Part shown: positions 25,397 to 34,659 of the stretch, piece by piece | How positions within the stretch are numbered: position 1 is the stretch's first letter | Layout of the letters: each line of letters begins with the position of its first letter | From: Eubacteriales bacterium | GTDB taxonomy: Bacteria; Bacillota; Clostridia; Lachnospirales; Lachnospiraceae | Direction: 5' to 3' | Length of the DNA stretch: 64,000 nucleotides | Assembly (NCBI GenBank): GCA_030536755.1 | Contig: JAUNPJ010000005.1 | Span: 1-64,000 of the forward strand | Notes under the pieces: generated by a model | What the model saw: only the letters and a program-made list of their open reading frames with translations | What the model was told of the DNA's origin: nothing | The model's database searches: none | Program-made: the position numbers and the translations under genes

Positions 25397-25479
25397 AATT
25401 TCCCTCCTGTTTTTACAGTAAGAACCTTCCACCGTCAAAACTCTGACAACAGAAGGTTCTTTCTTCTCTTTTCTCATTT

Positions 25480-26652
25480 TTAAAATCCTGATAACGTAGA
25501 TTCCGGTGCCTGAAATTTAATTCCCCTTGCGACACTTAATGCAATTCCCATCTCTGTCATCAAGAACAAAACCGAGGTTCCTCCGTAACTGATAAACGGA
25601 AGGGTAATTCCAGTCGTCGGAATCAGATTAATTACAACGCAGATGTTCAAAATAACCTGCAGTGCAATATGAATAAAAATTCCACTGACTACCAGAGTTC
25701 CATATAAATCTGCCGCATTCTGTGCGATAAAGAACAGACGGTACAACAGATAGCCAAACAGCATCATGGTAATACAACAGCCAAAAATCCCTAATTCCTC
25801 ACAAATAATCGAGAAAATCATATCATTCTGCGCTTCCGGAACCCAGCCCAGCTTCTGTACACTGTTCCCCAACCCTTTTCCAAAAATACCGCCGGAGCCA
25901 ATCGCATACAAAGCCTGCATGATCTGATATCCTTCACTTTTCATATAATCCTCCGGATGAAGCCAGACGAGAATACGCTGAAGACGGAAGTTATCACTGT
26001 TTTGCAGGTTTGCGATCAAAATCGCCAGACTGACCGCTCCCACTCCCGCCACAGCAGCAAGCGCAATCAGAAATTCTTTCGTTCTTGGGTGCGCAATAAA
26101 AATCATTCCCGCCGTAATTCCACATACGATAATGGCTGTACTCAGGTTATCTGTAAAGAAGAAGGTCATTGCCCCCAGCATCATTCCGATGACAAAAATG
26201 GTGATAAAACCTTTTCTGGTAGCAATTTTCTTTCCCATCTTGACAATCAGATAAGGCAGACAAAGAATAATCGCCAGCTTCGCAAGCTCAGAAGGCTGAA
26301 ACTGCAGCGGCCCTATTTTCAGCCATCGTTTTGCACCATTGACCGTAACCCCCAGCGGAGTTCGAACGAGAAACATAAAAAATGCCGCCGCCAGATAAAT
26401 CACGGTCGGAAACTTCGTATAAATATGATAGTCAATACGGGATATGAGAAATGCCCAAAACAGGCTGGCAATACTGATCATTGCCTGCTTGCGGAAATAG
26501 TACATATCATCGTTAAACTGAATGCTTGCAACATAGGCACTTGTACTGTACAGCATGATAAGCCCAAAACACATCAGCAGCAGAATAACCGCAACCAGAT
26601 TATAATCATAAAATAGTTTTGATTTCTTCCTTTGTTTTCTTGCAGTTGCCAT
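25480..26652 (-). CDS. SEDS-family peptidoglycan glycosyltransferase (FtsW/SpoVE)
   Basis: 390 residues from the ATG at 26652 after GGAGAG; a second candidate ATG lies three codons upstream. About ten membrane helices. Family signatures include GVTVNGAKRWLKIGPLQFQPSE and the C-terminal TTGITLPFISYGGTS. SEDS proteins polymerise lipid II together with a class B penicillin-binding protein. It could be FtsW (division) or SpoVE (spore cortex); sequence alone does not decide. It lies apart from any mur/div cluster, divergent from the spore coat operon cotJABC, which leans slightly to SpoVE. Confidence 0.88.
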   Translation of the reverse strand: MATARKQRKKSKLFYDYNLVAVILLLMCFGLIMLYSTSAYVASIQFNDDMYYFRKQAMISIASLFWAFLISRIDYHIYTKFPTVIYLAAAFFMFLVRTPLGVTVNGAKRWLKIGPLQFQPSELAKLAIILCLPYLIVKMGKKIATRKGFITIFVIGMMLGAMTFFFTDNLSTAIIVCGITAGMIFIAHPRTKEFLIALAAVAGVGAVSLAILIANLQNSDNFRLQRILVWLHPEDYMKSEGYQIMQALYAIGSGGIFGKGLGNSVQKLGWVPEAQNDMIFSIICEELGIFGCCITMMLFGYLLYRLFFIAQNAADLYGTLVVSGIFIHIALQVILNICVVINLIPTTGITLPFISYGGTSVLFLMTEMGIALSVARGIKFQAPESTLSGF

Positions 26653-26755
26653 AAATTTCATCTCTCCAATTTTGATTAACGATTGTATTATAACACACCT
26701 TGTCAATGATTCACAGACCAGATTTTCAATTTTATTTAACACATCCATTCTGTCA

Positions 26756-26783
26756 TCATAAAATAATATGACACAACATATAT
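26756..26783 (+). promoter_or_regulatory. Possible sigma-E promoter of cotJABC
   Basis: TCATAAA (26756-26762), 14 bp and CATATAT (26777-26783) partly match the mother-cell sigma-E pattern (kmATATT, N14-15, CATACAnT). No sigma-A promoter is evident in the gap. Weak on sequence alone; context supports it. Confidence 0.4.
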
Positions 26784-26799
26784 GCAGAAAGGAAAAAAT

Positions 26800-27060
26800 A
26801 TGGATCGATATCGCACAAATTGTGCAGGCTATATGCGCATGCCTTCCGCTCCAAAGTCAGTCAAACCGGCTGAGCCCTGCCGCCGTGTTGATTATAAGGA
26901 CAATATTTATCATCATGCAGATGAACTTCCTCTTACCATGGCATATGTGCCCATGCAGAAATTCAAAACCACTTTTCCACTTGGGAAAGCACTTCATGTC
27001 GGAACGATTTTCCCTGAACTTTGTAAACCATTTGTCGGAAAAAGGGGGATGAAATGTTGA
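26800..27060 (+). CDS. cotJA: Spore coat-associated protein CotJA
   Basis: 86 residues from the ATG at 26800, behind AAAGGA. The conserved block PLTMAYVPMQKF, followed by GKALHVGTIFPELCKPF, defines the CotJA family. Function is tied to assembly of the CotJC manganese-catalase-like protein in the coat. Its stop overlaps the cotJB start. Confidence 0.92.
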   Translation: MDRYRTNCAGYMRMPSAPKSVKPAEPCRRVDYKDNIYHHADELPLTMAYVPMQKFKTTFPLGKALHVGTIFPELCKPFVGKRGMKC

Positions 27061-27350
27061 TGCAGCAAAATTGTGATTGCAAGAAGCCTGATAAAGAGCA
27101 GATGATGTGTCAGATTAACGAAGTCAGTTTTGCAGTAAACGATATTCTGCTATTTTTGGACACTCATCCGTACGACAGCGAGGCGATGGAATTCTACCGT
27201 AAATACGCCCGTATCCGTCATGATCTTCTGAAAGAATATGCAAAATATTTTGGCCCGCTGACCGTAGACACTGCCTACGAATCTGAAGAGAGTAAATGGC
27301 AATGGGTACTGCAGCCATGGCCCTGGGAAAATCAAGGAGGGAGGAAATAG
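27054..27350 (+). CDS. cotJB: Spore coat protein CotJB
   Basis: 98 residues. The start at 27054 overlaps the end of cotJA, with GGGGG upstream. The family block INEVSFAVNDILLFLDTHP and ending WVLQPWPWENQGG are typical. Small, no membrane segment. N-terminal CDCKKPD is Cys-rich. Middle gene of cotJABC. Confidence 0.93.
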   Translation: MLMQQNCDCKKPDKEQMMCQINEVSFAVNDILLFLDTHPYDSEAMEFYRKYARIRHDLLKEYAKYFGPLTVDTAYESEESKWQWVLQPWPWENQGGRK

Positions 27351-27353
27351 CTT

Positions 27354-27986
27354 ATGTGGAATTATGAAAAAAGATTGCAATATCCAGTAAATATTAATAC
27401 TCCCAATGCAAAAGTAGCGCAATTTATTGCAAGCCAATATGGTGGCCCCGACGGGGAAATTGGCGCTTCCATGCGTTATCTCTCCCAGCGTTTTGCCGCT
27501 CCGAACCGAATTGTCGCCGGTATTTTGACTGATGTGGGAACTGAGGAGCTGGCTCATCTGGAAATCGTATCTACCATTGTTCATCAGCTCACCCAGAATC
27601 TTTCCATGGAAGAAATTGAGAATTCCGGCTTTGGACCTTATTATATCGACCACACGGTAGGTATCTGGCCACAGTCTGCCGGAGGAATTCCTTTTAATGC
27701 CTGTGAATTTCAGTCGAAAGGTGATCCGATTACCGATCTTTTTGAAAGTCTTGCTGCCGAGCAGAAGGCACGGAGCACCTACGACAACATCCTTCGTGTG
27801 GTAAAAAATATGCCGGAGGTCGCAGACCCCATTCGTTTTCTGCGGGCACGGGAAATCATCCACTTCCAGCGTTTCGGCGAGGCACTGCGCAGTGTGCAGG
27901 AACAGTTGAGTGCCAAGAACTTTTATGCCTTTAATCCAAGTTTTGATACAGGCGTCACAGGAAACATTGAGGAATGCGATTGCTGA
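27354..27986 (+). CDS. cotJC: Spore coat manganese catalase-like protein CotJC
   Basis: 210 residues, three bases after cotJB. A ferritin-like four-helix bundle of the manganese catalase family: TEELAHLEIVS near 63-73 and EQKARSTYD near 138 supply Glu/His ligands, with REIIHFQRF near 164. It sits in the spore coat or outer layers and probably removes peroxide. The C-terminus ECDC could allow cross-linking. Last gene of the operon, followed by a terminator. Confidence 0.95.
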   Translation: MWNYEKRLQYPVNINTPNAKVAQFIASQYGGPDGEIGASMRYLSQRFAAPNRIVAGILTDVGTEELAHLEIVSTIVHQLTQNLSMEEIENSGFGPYYIDHTVGIWPQSAGGIPFNACEFQSKGDPITDLFESLAAEQKARSTYDNILRVVKNMPEVADPIRFLRAREIIHFQRFGEALRSVQEQLSAKNFYAFNPSFDTGVTGNIEECDC

Positions 27987-28013
27987 TACAAAAAATACCT
28001 GCTTTCACGCAAA

Positions 28014-28050
28014 CAGCCGGCCGCTTACGCGACCGGCTGACTGTATTTTT
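28014..28050 (+). terminator. Bidirectional terminator between cotJC and the hydrogenase operon
   Basis: CAGCCGG/CCGGCTG stem (28014-28020, 28033-28039) with inner GCTTACGC loop, followed by a T-rich tract on the plus strand. Convergent genes lie on both sides. Confidence 0.75.
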
Positions 28051-28052
28051 CA

Positions 28053-29741
28053 TTAATAGCCTTCGTTATGAAGCAGTTCATGCTCTTTGCCTGGAAGGAA
28101 CTCTTTGTATGCTTTCTGAATAAATGGATTTGCATCTGGTTTTTTGAGTTTCTTCGAAGCATCCACCGTATAGAGACCTTCTGTTCTATACTCTTTCGGG
28201 CATTCACCAATCTTAACAGGCTGACCACCGCCCATGACACAACCGCCACGGCAAGCCATAACCTCAATCAGATGATAGATCTTCTCACCCGACTTCATAC
28301 GGCGAAGAGCTTCATGTGCATTTGCCAATCCGCTGACAACACAAATATTTACATCTGCACCATTATATTTTACTGTAAACTCTTTGATTGGGTCATCACC
28401 ACGAACACCACTCTTAGCAATTTCTGCAATTGTTGCATCCGCCTGATCTGGAGCAAGACGGCGAAGCACAGCTTCTGTTACACCGCCAGTAACGCCGAAG
28501 ATATCTCCACCACCAGATCCCATTCCAAATGGATCATCTGCTTCTTCCGGATCAAGATTTACAAAGTCGATACGAGAACTCTTGATCATTCTGATCAACT
28601 CTGTTGTTGTCAGTACATAATCGGTATCTTTTTCACCTTTCGTGTAGCTGTTCTCGCGATTCATTTCCATCTTCTTTGCAGTACATGGCATGAAAGATAC
28701 CATAACTGTGCGTTTTCCCTCTGCTCTTTCCGGATCGCGATACCATTCTTTTGCAACCGCAGACATCATTCCCTGTGGAGAACGGCAGGTGGAAATGTTC
28801 TCTTTATATTCCGGATACTGAGTCAGAACAAAGTTCACCCAGGCCGGACAGCAGGAGGTAAAGATTGGCAGCGTTCCGCCATTCTGTACGCGCTCCAGGA
28901 ATTCAGCAGCTTCTTCCATAATCGTCAAGTCTGCCGAGAAGATGGTATCATATACTTCGTCAAATCCAAGACGACGAAGGAATGTGATCACCTTGCCAAT
29001 CGTAGATTCACCTTTCGGAAGTCCGAAGGAATCACCAACTGCTACACGAACAGATGGAGCAATCTGTGCAACAACTCTCACATTCGGGTCTGCCAGAAGA
29101 TCCATTACCTCATCGATGTCGGAACGAATGGTGATCGCACCAGTCGGACATACAACGCGGCACTGACCACAGCTTACACAAAGGGTATTGCCAAGTCCTT
29201 CGTTGAACGCAGGCATTACGGTTGCTTCCGTACCACGGAACGCAATTCCAAGAGCTTCTACGCCCTGCAGCTCGCGGCAGGCACGTACACAGTTACCACA
29301 AAGCACACACTTATTCGGATCACGTACAAGTGCATAGGAGCTTGTATCCAGCGGAAGCTCTTCTTTTGTATTTTCAAAACGTACTTCTTTTACGCCAAGA
29401 CGATATGCCAGATCCTGAAGAACACAGTTGCCAGTCTTATCACAGACTGTACAATCTCTGCAGTGAGCTGCAAGAAGCAGTTCTACGATCATTTTTCTGT
29501 ATTTTCTCAGTCTTGGTGTATTTGTATAAATTTCCATTCCATCTCTTGGCTCCTCGGAACAGGAAGCAAACAGTTTTCCTCTGCTGTCTTCTACTGTACA
29601 CAGACGACATGCGCCGTAAATGGAAAGTTCTGGTCTATAACACAGAGTTGGAACATCAATTCCAGCCTTTCTAATGACAGAAAGAACATTTTTTTCATCG
29701 GTAAATTCAACTTTTCTACCGTCTATTGTCATGATTCCCAT
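28053..29741 (-). CDS. hndD: [FeFe] hydrogenase catalytic subunit (HndD/HydA type)
   Basis: 562 residues. From the N-terminus: a 2Fe-2S domain (CRLCTVE), a His/Cys cluster (HCRDCTVC), two 4Fe-4S clusters (CVLCGNCVRAC, CVSCGQCRVVC) and the H-cluster domain with FTSCCPAWVNF near 297, MPCTAKKMEM near 350 and MACRGGCVMGGGQP near 497. The last motif has Arg where many enzymes have Pro (ACPGGC). It lacks the extra C-terminal domains of larger enzymes. It should evolve H2 as part of a trimeric, probably electron-bifurcating complex using NAD(P)H and ferredoxin. Third gene of its operon. Confidence 0.95.
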   Translation of the reverse strand: MGIMTIDGRKVEFTDEKNVLSVIRKAGIDVPTLCYRPELSIYGACRLCTVEDSRGKLFASCSEEPRDGMEIYTNTPRLRKYRKMIVELLLAAHCRDCTVCDKTGNCVLQDLAYRLGVKEVRFENTKEELPLDTSSYALVRDPNKCVLCGNCVRACRELQGVEALGIAFRGTEATVMPAFNEGLGNTLCVSCGQCRVVCPTGAITIRSDIDEVMDLLADPNVRVVAQIAPSVRVAVGDSFGLPKGESTIGKVITFLRRLGFDEVYDTIFSADLTIMEEAAEFLERVQNGGTLPIFTSCCPAWVNFVLTQYPEYKENISTCRSPQGMMSAVAKEWYRDPERAEGKRTVMVSFMPCTAKKMEMNRENSYTKGEKDTDYVLTTTELIRMIKSSRIDFVNLDPEEADDPFGMGSGGGDIFGVTGGVTEAVLRRLAPDQADATIAEIAKSGVRGDDPIKEFTVKYNGADVNICVVSGLANAHEALRRMKSGEKIYHLIEVMACRGGCVMGGGQPVKIGECPKEYRTEGLYTVDASKKLKKPDANPFIQKAYKEFLPGKEHELLHNEGY

Positions 29742-29752
29742 ATTCGTCCCTC

Positions 29753-31633
29753 CTATCTGATTGAAATGGCATCAAAGCTACAATTTTCTATACAGGTACC
29801 GCACTTGATACATTTTGCAGTATCAATCTCATGAGGCTGTTTCTTCTCACCTGAAATTGCGTTAACCGGACAGTTTCTTGCACACTTGGTACATCCCTTA
29901 CATTTCTCAGGATCAATGACATACTGCTGCATTGCTTTACATGTATGTGAAACACATTTTTTATCTACAATATGTTCCATATATTCATCGCGGAACATGC
30001 GAATGGTACTTAATACAGGAAGCGGAGCACTCTTTCCAAGTCCGCACAGAGACATGCTCTTAACCATCTCTGCCAGTTCTTCCAGATTCTCCAGATCTTT
30101 CAGTTCGCCCTTACCAGCAACGATCTTCTCCAGAATCTCCAGCATTCTCTTGGTACCTTCACGACAAGGAGTACATTTTCCACAAGATTCTCTCTGTGTA
30201 AAGCTCATAAAGAAACGTGCGACCTCTACCATACAGGTATCTGTATTCATAACTACAAGACCGCCGGAACCAACAATCGCACCAAATTTCTTAACAGAAT
30301 CGAAATCCAGAGGTTCATCCAGATGTTTCTCTGTCAGACATCCACCAGATGGTCCACCAATCTGCACTGCCTTAAACTGAGAACCGTCTTTCAGCCCGCC
30401 GCCGATATCGTAAATAATTTCACGAAGAGTTGTTCCCATAGGAACTTCGATCAGACCTGTATTTTCGATTGTTCCGGTAAGAGAGAATGTCTTGGTTCCA
30501 GGACTTCCCTCTGTACCAATGGTACGGAACCAGTCGCTGCCTTCCAGAATGATCTTAGGAACATTTGCATAAGTCTCTACGTTATTCAGAACGGTTGGTT
30601 TTGCCCACAGACCCTTATCTACTGTTCTTGGTGGTTTTGTACGAGGCATACCTCTGTTACCTTCAATAGATGCAGTCAGAGCACTTCCCTCGCCACATAC
30701 AAACGCACCGGCACCGCGGTTGATATGCATACGGAAACTGAAATCTGTACCGAGAATGTTGTCACCGAGAAGATTTCTTTCTTCCATTACTTTAATTGCA
30801 TGACGCAGTCTTGCAACAGAGTTTGGATACTCTGCACGTACATAAATATAACCGTCGTTGGAGCTTACGGCATATGCAGCGATCATCATACCTTCGATCA
30901 GTTTAAATGGATCACCTTCCATAACGGAACCATCCATGAACGCTCCCGGATCACCCTCGTCACCGTTACATACTACATAGCGCTCTTTTTCTTTCTGTCC
31001 TGCAACCTGTTTCCATTTTTTTCCAGCAGGGAAGCCACCGCCTCCACGGCCTCTTAATCCAGATTTATCTACTTCTTCTACAACCTGCTCTGGTGTCATT
31101 TCAAACAGGGCTTTTTCCAATGCAGAAAATCCGCCGGAAGCAATGTATTCATCAATAGACTCTGCATCGAATTTTCCACAGTTCTCTAAAACAATTCTTG
31201 TCTGTTTTGCAATAAATGGGATTTCATCTGGCTGAACGTAAGAGGTTCCTTCTTTTTGATAAAGCAAACGTTCTACTACTTCGTCACCTACTACAGATTT
31301 TTCAAAAATCTCCTGACAGTCATCCTGCTGCACTTTTATGTACTGAATCACTTTATCGCCCTTCTGGATTCGAACCAGAGGACCAAATTCACAGAATCCC
31401 TGACATCCTGTTCTCTTTACTCCCACATGTTCTTTCTCGTCATGCGGTGCAAACTCAATGGAAACTCCCGGTGTATTTCCTGCAATCTCAAGCATTTTTG
31501 CGTGAATCTTCTCTGAACCGGTTGCAATACATCCCGTACCGGAACAGACCAGAATTCTGCAGTCACAAGCGTTCATTTCATTCAGGGCATTCTCTCTATA
31601 CTTCTCAAGCTCTGTTCTGTTTGTAATCATCAT
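29753..31633 (-). CDS. hndC: Bifurcating hydrogenase NuoF-like subunit (HndC/HydB)
   Basis: 626 residues. N-terminal thioredoxin-like 2Fe-2S domain (CSGTGC, GCQGFCEFGPLV), then the NuoF core with FMN/NADH motifs GRGGGGFPAGKKW and NGDEGDPGAFMD, a 4Fe-4S site (SCGKCTPCREG, CGLGKSAP), and two C-terminal 4Fe-4S motifs (CKGCTKCARNC, CIKCGTCIENC). It holds the flavin where electrons from NAD(P)H split. The N-terminal domain replaces a separate hndB. Its ATG overlaps the stop of the upstream NuoE-like gene (ATGA). Confidence 0.95.
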   Translation of the reverse strand: MMITNRTELEKYRENALNEMNACDCRILVCSGTGCIATGSEKIHAKMLEIAGNTPGVSIEFAPHDEKEHVGVKRTGCQGFCEFGPLVRIQKGDKVIQYIKVQQDDCQEIFEKSVVGDEVVERLLYQKEGTSYVQPDEIPFIAKQTRIVLENCGKFDAESIDEYIASGGFSALEKALFEMTPEQVVEEVDKSGLRGRGGGGFPAGKKWKQVAGQKEKERYVVCNGDEGDPGAFMDGSVMEGDPFKLIEGMMIAAYAVSSNDGYIYVRAEYPNSVARLRHAIKVMEERNLLGDNILGTDFSFRMHINRGAGAFVCGEGSALTASIEGNRGMPRTKPPRTVDKGLWAKPTVLNNVETYANVPKIILEGSDWFRTIGTEGSPGTKTFSLTGTIENTGLIEVPMGTTLREIIYDIGGGLKDGSQFKAVQIGGPSGGCLTEKHLDEPLDFDSVKKFGAIVGSGGLVVMNTDTCMVEVARFFMSFTQRESCGKCTPCREGTKRMLEILEKIVAGKGELKDLENLEELAEMVKSMSLCGLGKSAPLPVLSTIRMFRDEYMEHIVDKKCVSHTCKAMQQYVIDPEKCKGCTKCARNCPVNAISGEKKQPHEIDTAKCIKCGTCIENCSFDAISIR

Positions 31634-32109
31634 GCGGTTTCACCTCTCAATTCCTGCAATAACGCAACTACTTTTTCAGGTGTCATTTTCGGATGTACTT
31701 CATCATTCACCATAAGCGTAGGTGCCAATCCGCACGCACCCAGGCAGGATACAGTCTCTACAGTAAACATCATGTCATCTGTTGTGTGTTTTTTCTTGCC
31801 TAACCCCAGCTGTTTCTGAAGTTCTTCAAGAATCGGCATAGATTTTCTGACATGGCACGCCGTTCCATCACATACTTTAATTACATATTTTCCTTTTGGT
31901 TCAAAAGAAAAATTCTCATAGAAAGTAGCCACACTGTAAGCTCTTGCATCCGGTACTCCAATCTGATGAGCCGTATAAATCAGCAGTTCACCCGGAAGAT
32001 AACGGTATTCCGCCTGAATATCCTGCATAACAGGAATTAATGAAGACGGCTTTTTTCCATACCGTGCAATTATCTCGTCTGCCTTCTCGTAGTAAGATTG
32101 ATCTAACAT
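31630..32109 (-). CDS. hndA: Bifurcating hydrogenase NuoE-like subunit (HndA/HydC)
   Basis: 159 residues, family length. Thioredoxin-like 2Fe-2S domain with ligands in CDGTACHVRK and CLGACGLAP. N-terminal helical region IIARYGKKPSSLIPVMQDIQ is typical of NuoE. First gene of hndA-hndC-hndD; GGAGGCA precedes the start. Confidence 0.95.
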   Translation of the reverse strand: MLDQSYYEKADEIIARYGKKPSSLIPVMQDIQAEYRYLPGELLIYTAHQIGVPDARAYSVATFYENFSFEPKGKYVIKVCDGTACHVRKSMPILEELQKQLGLGKKKHTTDDMMFTVETVSCLGACGLAPTLMVNDEVHPKMTPEKVVALLQELRGETA

Positions 32110-32156
32110 ACATTGCCTCCTTTAATATTGTTTTTCCAAGTTGTATCACGTTTACT

Positions 32157-32199
32157 GTCCTAATAGGACTATTATACCCTTGTTTGTGATATTTGACAA
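32157..32199 (-). promoter_or_regulatory. Hydrogenase operon promoter with palindrome at the start point
   Basis: TTGTCA (32194-32199), 17 bp and TATAAT (32171-32176) on the minus strand. A perfect 13-bp palindrome GTCCTA-A-TAGGAC (32157-32169) begins two bases past the -10 box, covering the transcription start, a position suited to repression. The binding protein is unknown. The rest of the 228-bp gap holds the divergent hydE promoter. Confidence 0.75.
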
Positions 32200-32250
32200 T
32201 TGTTTTCCTAACTTTTTTCGTTTTTTTATCCATTTTTTCTTTTGAATTTC

Positions 32251-32280
32251 TTGTTTTATTTTTCTTTTATGTGCTATAAT
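32251..32280 (+). promoter_or_regulatory. Sigma-A promoter of hydE-hydF
   Basis: TTGTTT (32251-32256), 18 bp, TATAAT (32275-32280), preceded by T-rich DNA and lying 57 bp before the hydE start. Divergent to the hydrogenase promoter. Confidence 0.6.
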
Positions 32281-32337
32281 TATAATGTTTCCATTTAACA
32301 CTCAATTTCTTTAGTCAAAATAGCAAAAGAGGTTTTC

Positions 32338-33378
32338 ATGAAAGAATTAATCGCAAAACTCCAGGAAACACAAACATTGGCAAAAGCCGAATGGATTACT
32401 CTTCTCTCACAGAGAACGCCCGATCTCACAGAAGAATTGTTCGAGCGAGCGTGCAGAGTCCGTATCCAACATTATGGAAAAAATGTCTACATTCGGGGAC
32501 TGATCGAATTTACCAACTACTGCCGCAACGATTGTTACTACTGCGGAATCCGCAAAAGCAACCGCAACATCTCCCGCTACCGCTTAAGCTGCGAGGAGAT
32601 TCTTTCCTGCTGCCACGAAGGGTATGAACTCGGTTTTCGAACTTTTGTTCTTCAGGGCGGTGAAGATCCCTGGTTTACTGACCAGAGAATGGCTCATCTG
32701 ATCACGCTGATCAAAGAGCACTATCCCGACTGCGCCGTCACTCTTTCTATTGGAGAAAAAGAAGAAGCCAGTTATCGTCTGTTTCGCGAAGCTGGAGCAG
32801 ACCGCTATCTGCTTCGCCACGAAACCTTTCATCCGGCACATTACCGTCATCTCCATCCGCAGGAACTCTCCGCTTCCCACAGACAACAATGTCTGTTCAC
32901 ACTTCGAAATCTCGGATTTCAGGTCGGAAGCGGCTTTATGGTAGGTTCTCCCGGACAGACACCGGAATATCTGGCGGAAGATATGCTGTTTCTGAAAAAG
33001 TTAAATCCCCATATGGTCGGAATCGGTCCATTTGTTCCACACCACGATACTCCTTTCGCACAGGAGCAGGCAGGAACCCTGGAGCTGACACTTTATCTGC
33101 TTGGCCTTCTTCGTCTGATGCTCCCAAAAGCATTGCTGCCAGCCACCACCGCATTAGGTGCGCTATCAGAGAACGGGCAGCAGCTTGGCATCCTGGCAGG
33201 CGCCAATGTAATCATGCCCAATCTCTCGCCGCTTCAAAACCGCGCTTTGTATTCTTTATATGATAACAAACCCAACACCGGAACACAGGCAGCTGAAAAT
33301 CTGGCACAGCTGTGCGAAAAAATGAACCAAATTGGATATAAAATCGTCACCGATCGTGGAGATTCACTCGTTTACTAA
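32338..33378 (+). CDS. hydE: [FeFe] hydrogenase maturase HydE (radical SAM)
   Basis: 346 residues. The radical SAM cluster is CRNDCYYC, with Cys62, 66 and 69 (CX3CX2C). FRTFVLQGGEDPWFTD and GSGFMVGSPGQTPEYLAED fit the HydE/BioB-like barrel. HydE helps build the organic ligand bridge of the H-cluster. Divergent from the hydrogenase structural operon and followed by hydF; hydG is not in the window. Confidence 0.93.
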   Translation: MKELIAKLQETQTLAKAEWITLLSQRTPDLTEELFERACRVRIQHYGKNVYIRGLIEFTNYCRNDCYYCGIRKSNRNISRYRLSCEEILSCCHEGYELGFRTFVLQGGEDPWFTDQRMAHLITLIKEHYPDCAVTLSIGEKEEASYRLFREAGADRYLLRHETFHPAHYRHLHPQELSASHRQQCLFTLRNLGFQVGSGFMVGSPGQTPEYLAEDMLFLKKLNPHMVGIGPFVPHHDTPFAQEQAGTLELTLYLLGLLRLMLPKALLPATTALGALSENGQQLGILAGANVIMPNLSPLQNRALYSLYDNKPNTGTQAAENLAQLCEKMNQIGYKIVTDRGDSLVY

Positions 33379-33397
33379 ACATGAAAGGAGAATTCTT

Positions 33398-34597
33398 ATG
33401 AGCCTGAACAACACACCTTCCGCAAACCGTACACATATCGGCATCTTTGGCAGACGCAACGCCGGAAAATCCAGTATCATCAATGCCATCACCGGTCAAA
33501 ATCACGCCATCGTTTCTGACGTTTTAGGTACCACTACAGATCCGGTTCCAAAGGCGATGGAACTGCTCCCCCTCGGTCCTGTTGTCATGATCGACACGCC
33601 TGGACTGGATGATGAAGGAGATCTGGGAACGCTCCGAATCCAAAAAGCATATCAGATTTTAAATAAAACTGATATTGCCCTGCTGGTCATTGACGCTTCC
33701 GCAGGAGCCACAAAAGAAGATCTCGCGATTCTCAGTAAAATTCACGAAAAGAAAATCCCCTGTGTGATTGCAGGAAATAAGATTGACCTTTGTCCATCCG
33801 GTAAAAGCCAGGTAGATGCATCCGCCTTTTCTGATCCTTATATCGAAGTAAGCACAAAAAATAAACAAAACATACACGAATTAAAAGAACTGATTGCAGC
33901 TCAGCTGCCAGACGGTATCAATTCCAAAAAAATTGTAGGCGATCTGCTCAAACCGATGGATCTCGTTATACTGGTCGTTCCGATTGACTCCGCAGCGCCC
34001 AAAGGCCGTTTAATACTTCCACAACAGCAAACAATCCGCGATGTCCTTGATGTTGGTGCAACAGCCTTGGTTGTTCGAGAGACCGAATTAAAGGATACCC
34101 TGGCTTCCATCGGACGCAAACCGCACCTGGTCATCACAGACAGCCAGGCGTTCAAACAGGTATCCAAAGATACTCCTTCCGGTATTCCACTTACCTCTTT
34201 TTCCATTCTCTTCGCACGCTACAAAGGCAATCTGGATTCATTGGTAAAAGGTGCAAAAATGCTCGATTCGCTGAAGGACGGAGATCATATTCTCATATCA
34301 GAAGGCTGTACCCACCACAGACAGTGTGAAGATATTGGCACCGTCAAAATGCCAAAATGGATTCAAACTCACACCGGAAAAGAACTCACATTCTCTTTTA
34401 CCAGCGGCGGCGAATTTCCGTTAGATCTATCACCATACCAACTAATCGTCCACTGCGGAGGATGTGTCTTAAACGAGAAAGAAATGAAATACCGCATTCG
34501 GTGCGCGGCCGACGCAGGCGTCCCTATGACAAACTACGGCACAGCCATCGCTCATATGAACGGAATTCTGAAACGTGCTTTAAAACCGCTTTCCTAA
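33398..34597 (+). CDS. hydF: [FeFe] hydrogenase maturation GTPase HydF
   Basis: 399 residues from the ATG at 33398 (AAAGGAGA upstream), 19 bp after hydE. GTPase domain: P-loop GRRNAGKSS (18-26), DTPGLDD, and NKID. The C-terminal iron-sulfur scaffold domain has CTHHRQCED and VHCGGCVLN, containing the CxH and HCxxC ligands of the family. HydF carries the precursor diiron site and transfers it to the hydrogenase. Confidence 0.95.
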   Translation: MSLNNTPSANRTHIGIFGRRNAGKSSIINAITGQNHAIVSDVLGTTTDPVPKAMELLPLGPVVMIDTPGLDDEGDLGTLRIQKAYQILNKTDIALLVIDASAGATKEDLAILSKIHEKKIPCVIAGNKIDLCPSGKSQVDASAFSDPYIEVSTKNKQNIHELKELIAAQLPDGINSKKIVGDLLKPMDLVILVVPIDSAAPKGRLILPQQQTIRDVLDVGATALVVRETELKDTLASIGRKPHLVITDSQAFKQVSKDTPSGIPLTSFSILFARYKGNLDSLVKGAKMLDSLKDGDHILISEGCTHHRQCEDIGTVKMPKWIQTHTGKELTFSFTSGGEFPLDLSPYQLIVHCGGCVLNEKEMKYRIRCAADAGVPMTNYGTAIAHMNGILKRALKPLS

Positions 34598-34605
34598 ATT
34601 CCAGT

Positions 34606-34641
34606 AAAAGAAGACCACCCTTCCGGGCGGCCTTCTTTTTG
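34606..34641 (+). terminator. Bidirectional terminator between hydF and adhE
   Basis: AAAAGAAGACC (34606-34616) pairs with GGCCTTCTTTT (34629-34639) with one mismatch; A-run and T-run on either side serve both convergent transcripts. Confidence 0.85.
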
Positions 34642-34659
34642 TAGGACTATTATGACTTA

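Noticed and set aside
25432..25470. GAACCTTC/GAAGGTTC hairpin after ftsW/spoVE
   Set aside because: The T-rich tract is on the plus strand, where no gene ends; not a convincing terminator for the minus-strand gene.
28068..29834. 588-codon plus-strand frame opposite the hydrogenase gene
   Set aside because: Antisense shadow with abnormal Cys/Thr/Ser content, crossing gene borders without its own signals.
32184..32199. Rex-like TTGTCAAATATCACAA at the hydrogenase -35 box
   Set aside because: Half-sites are 16 bp end to end, not 18, with only 12 of 16 symmetric bases; weaker than the adhE sites.
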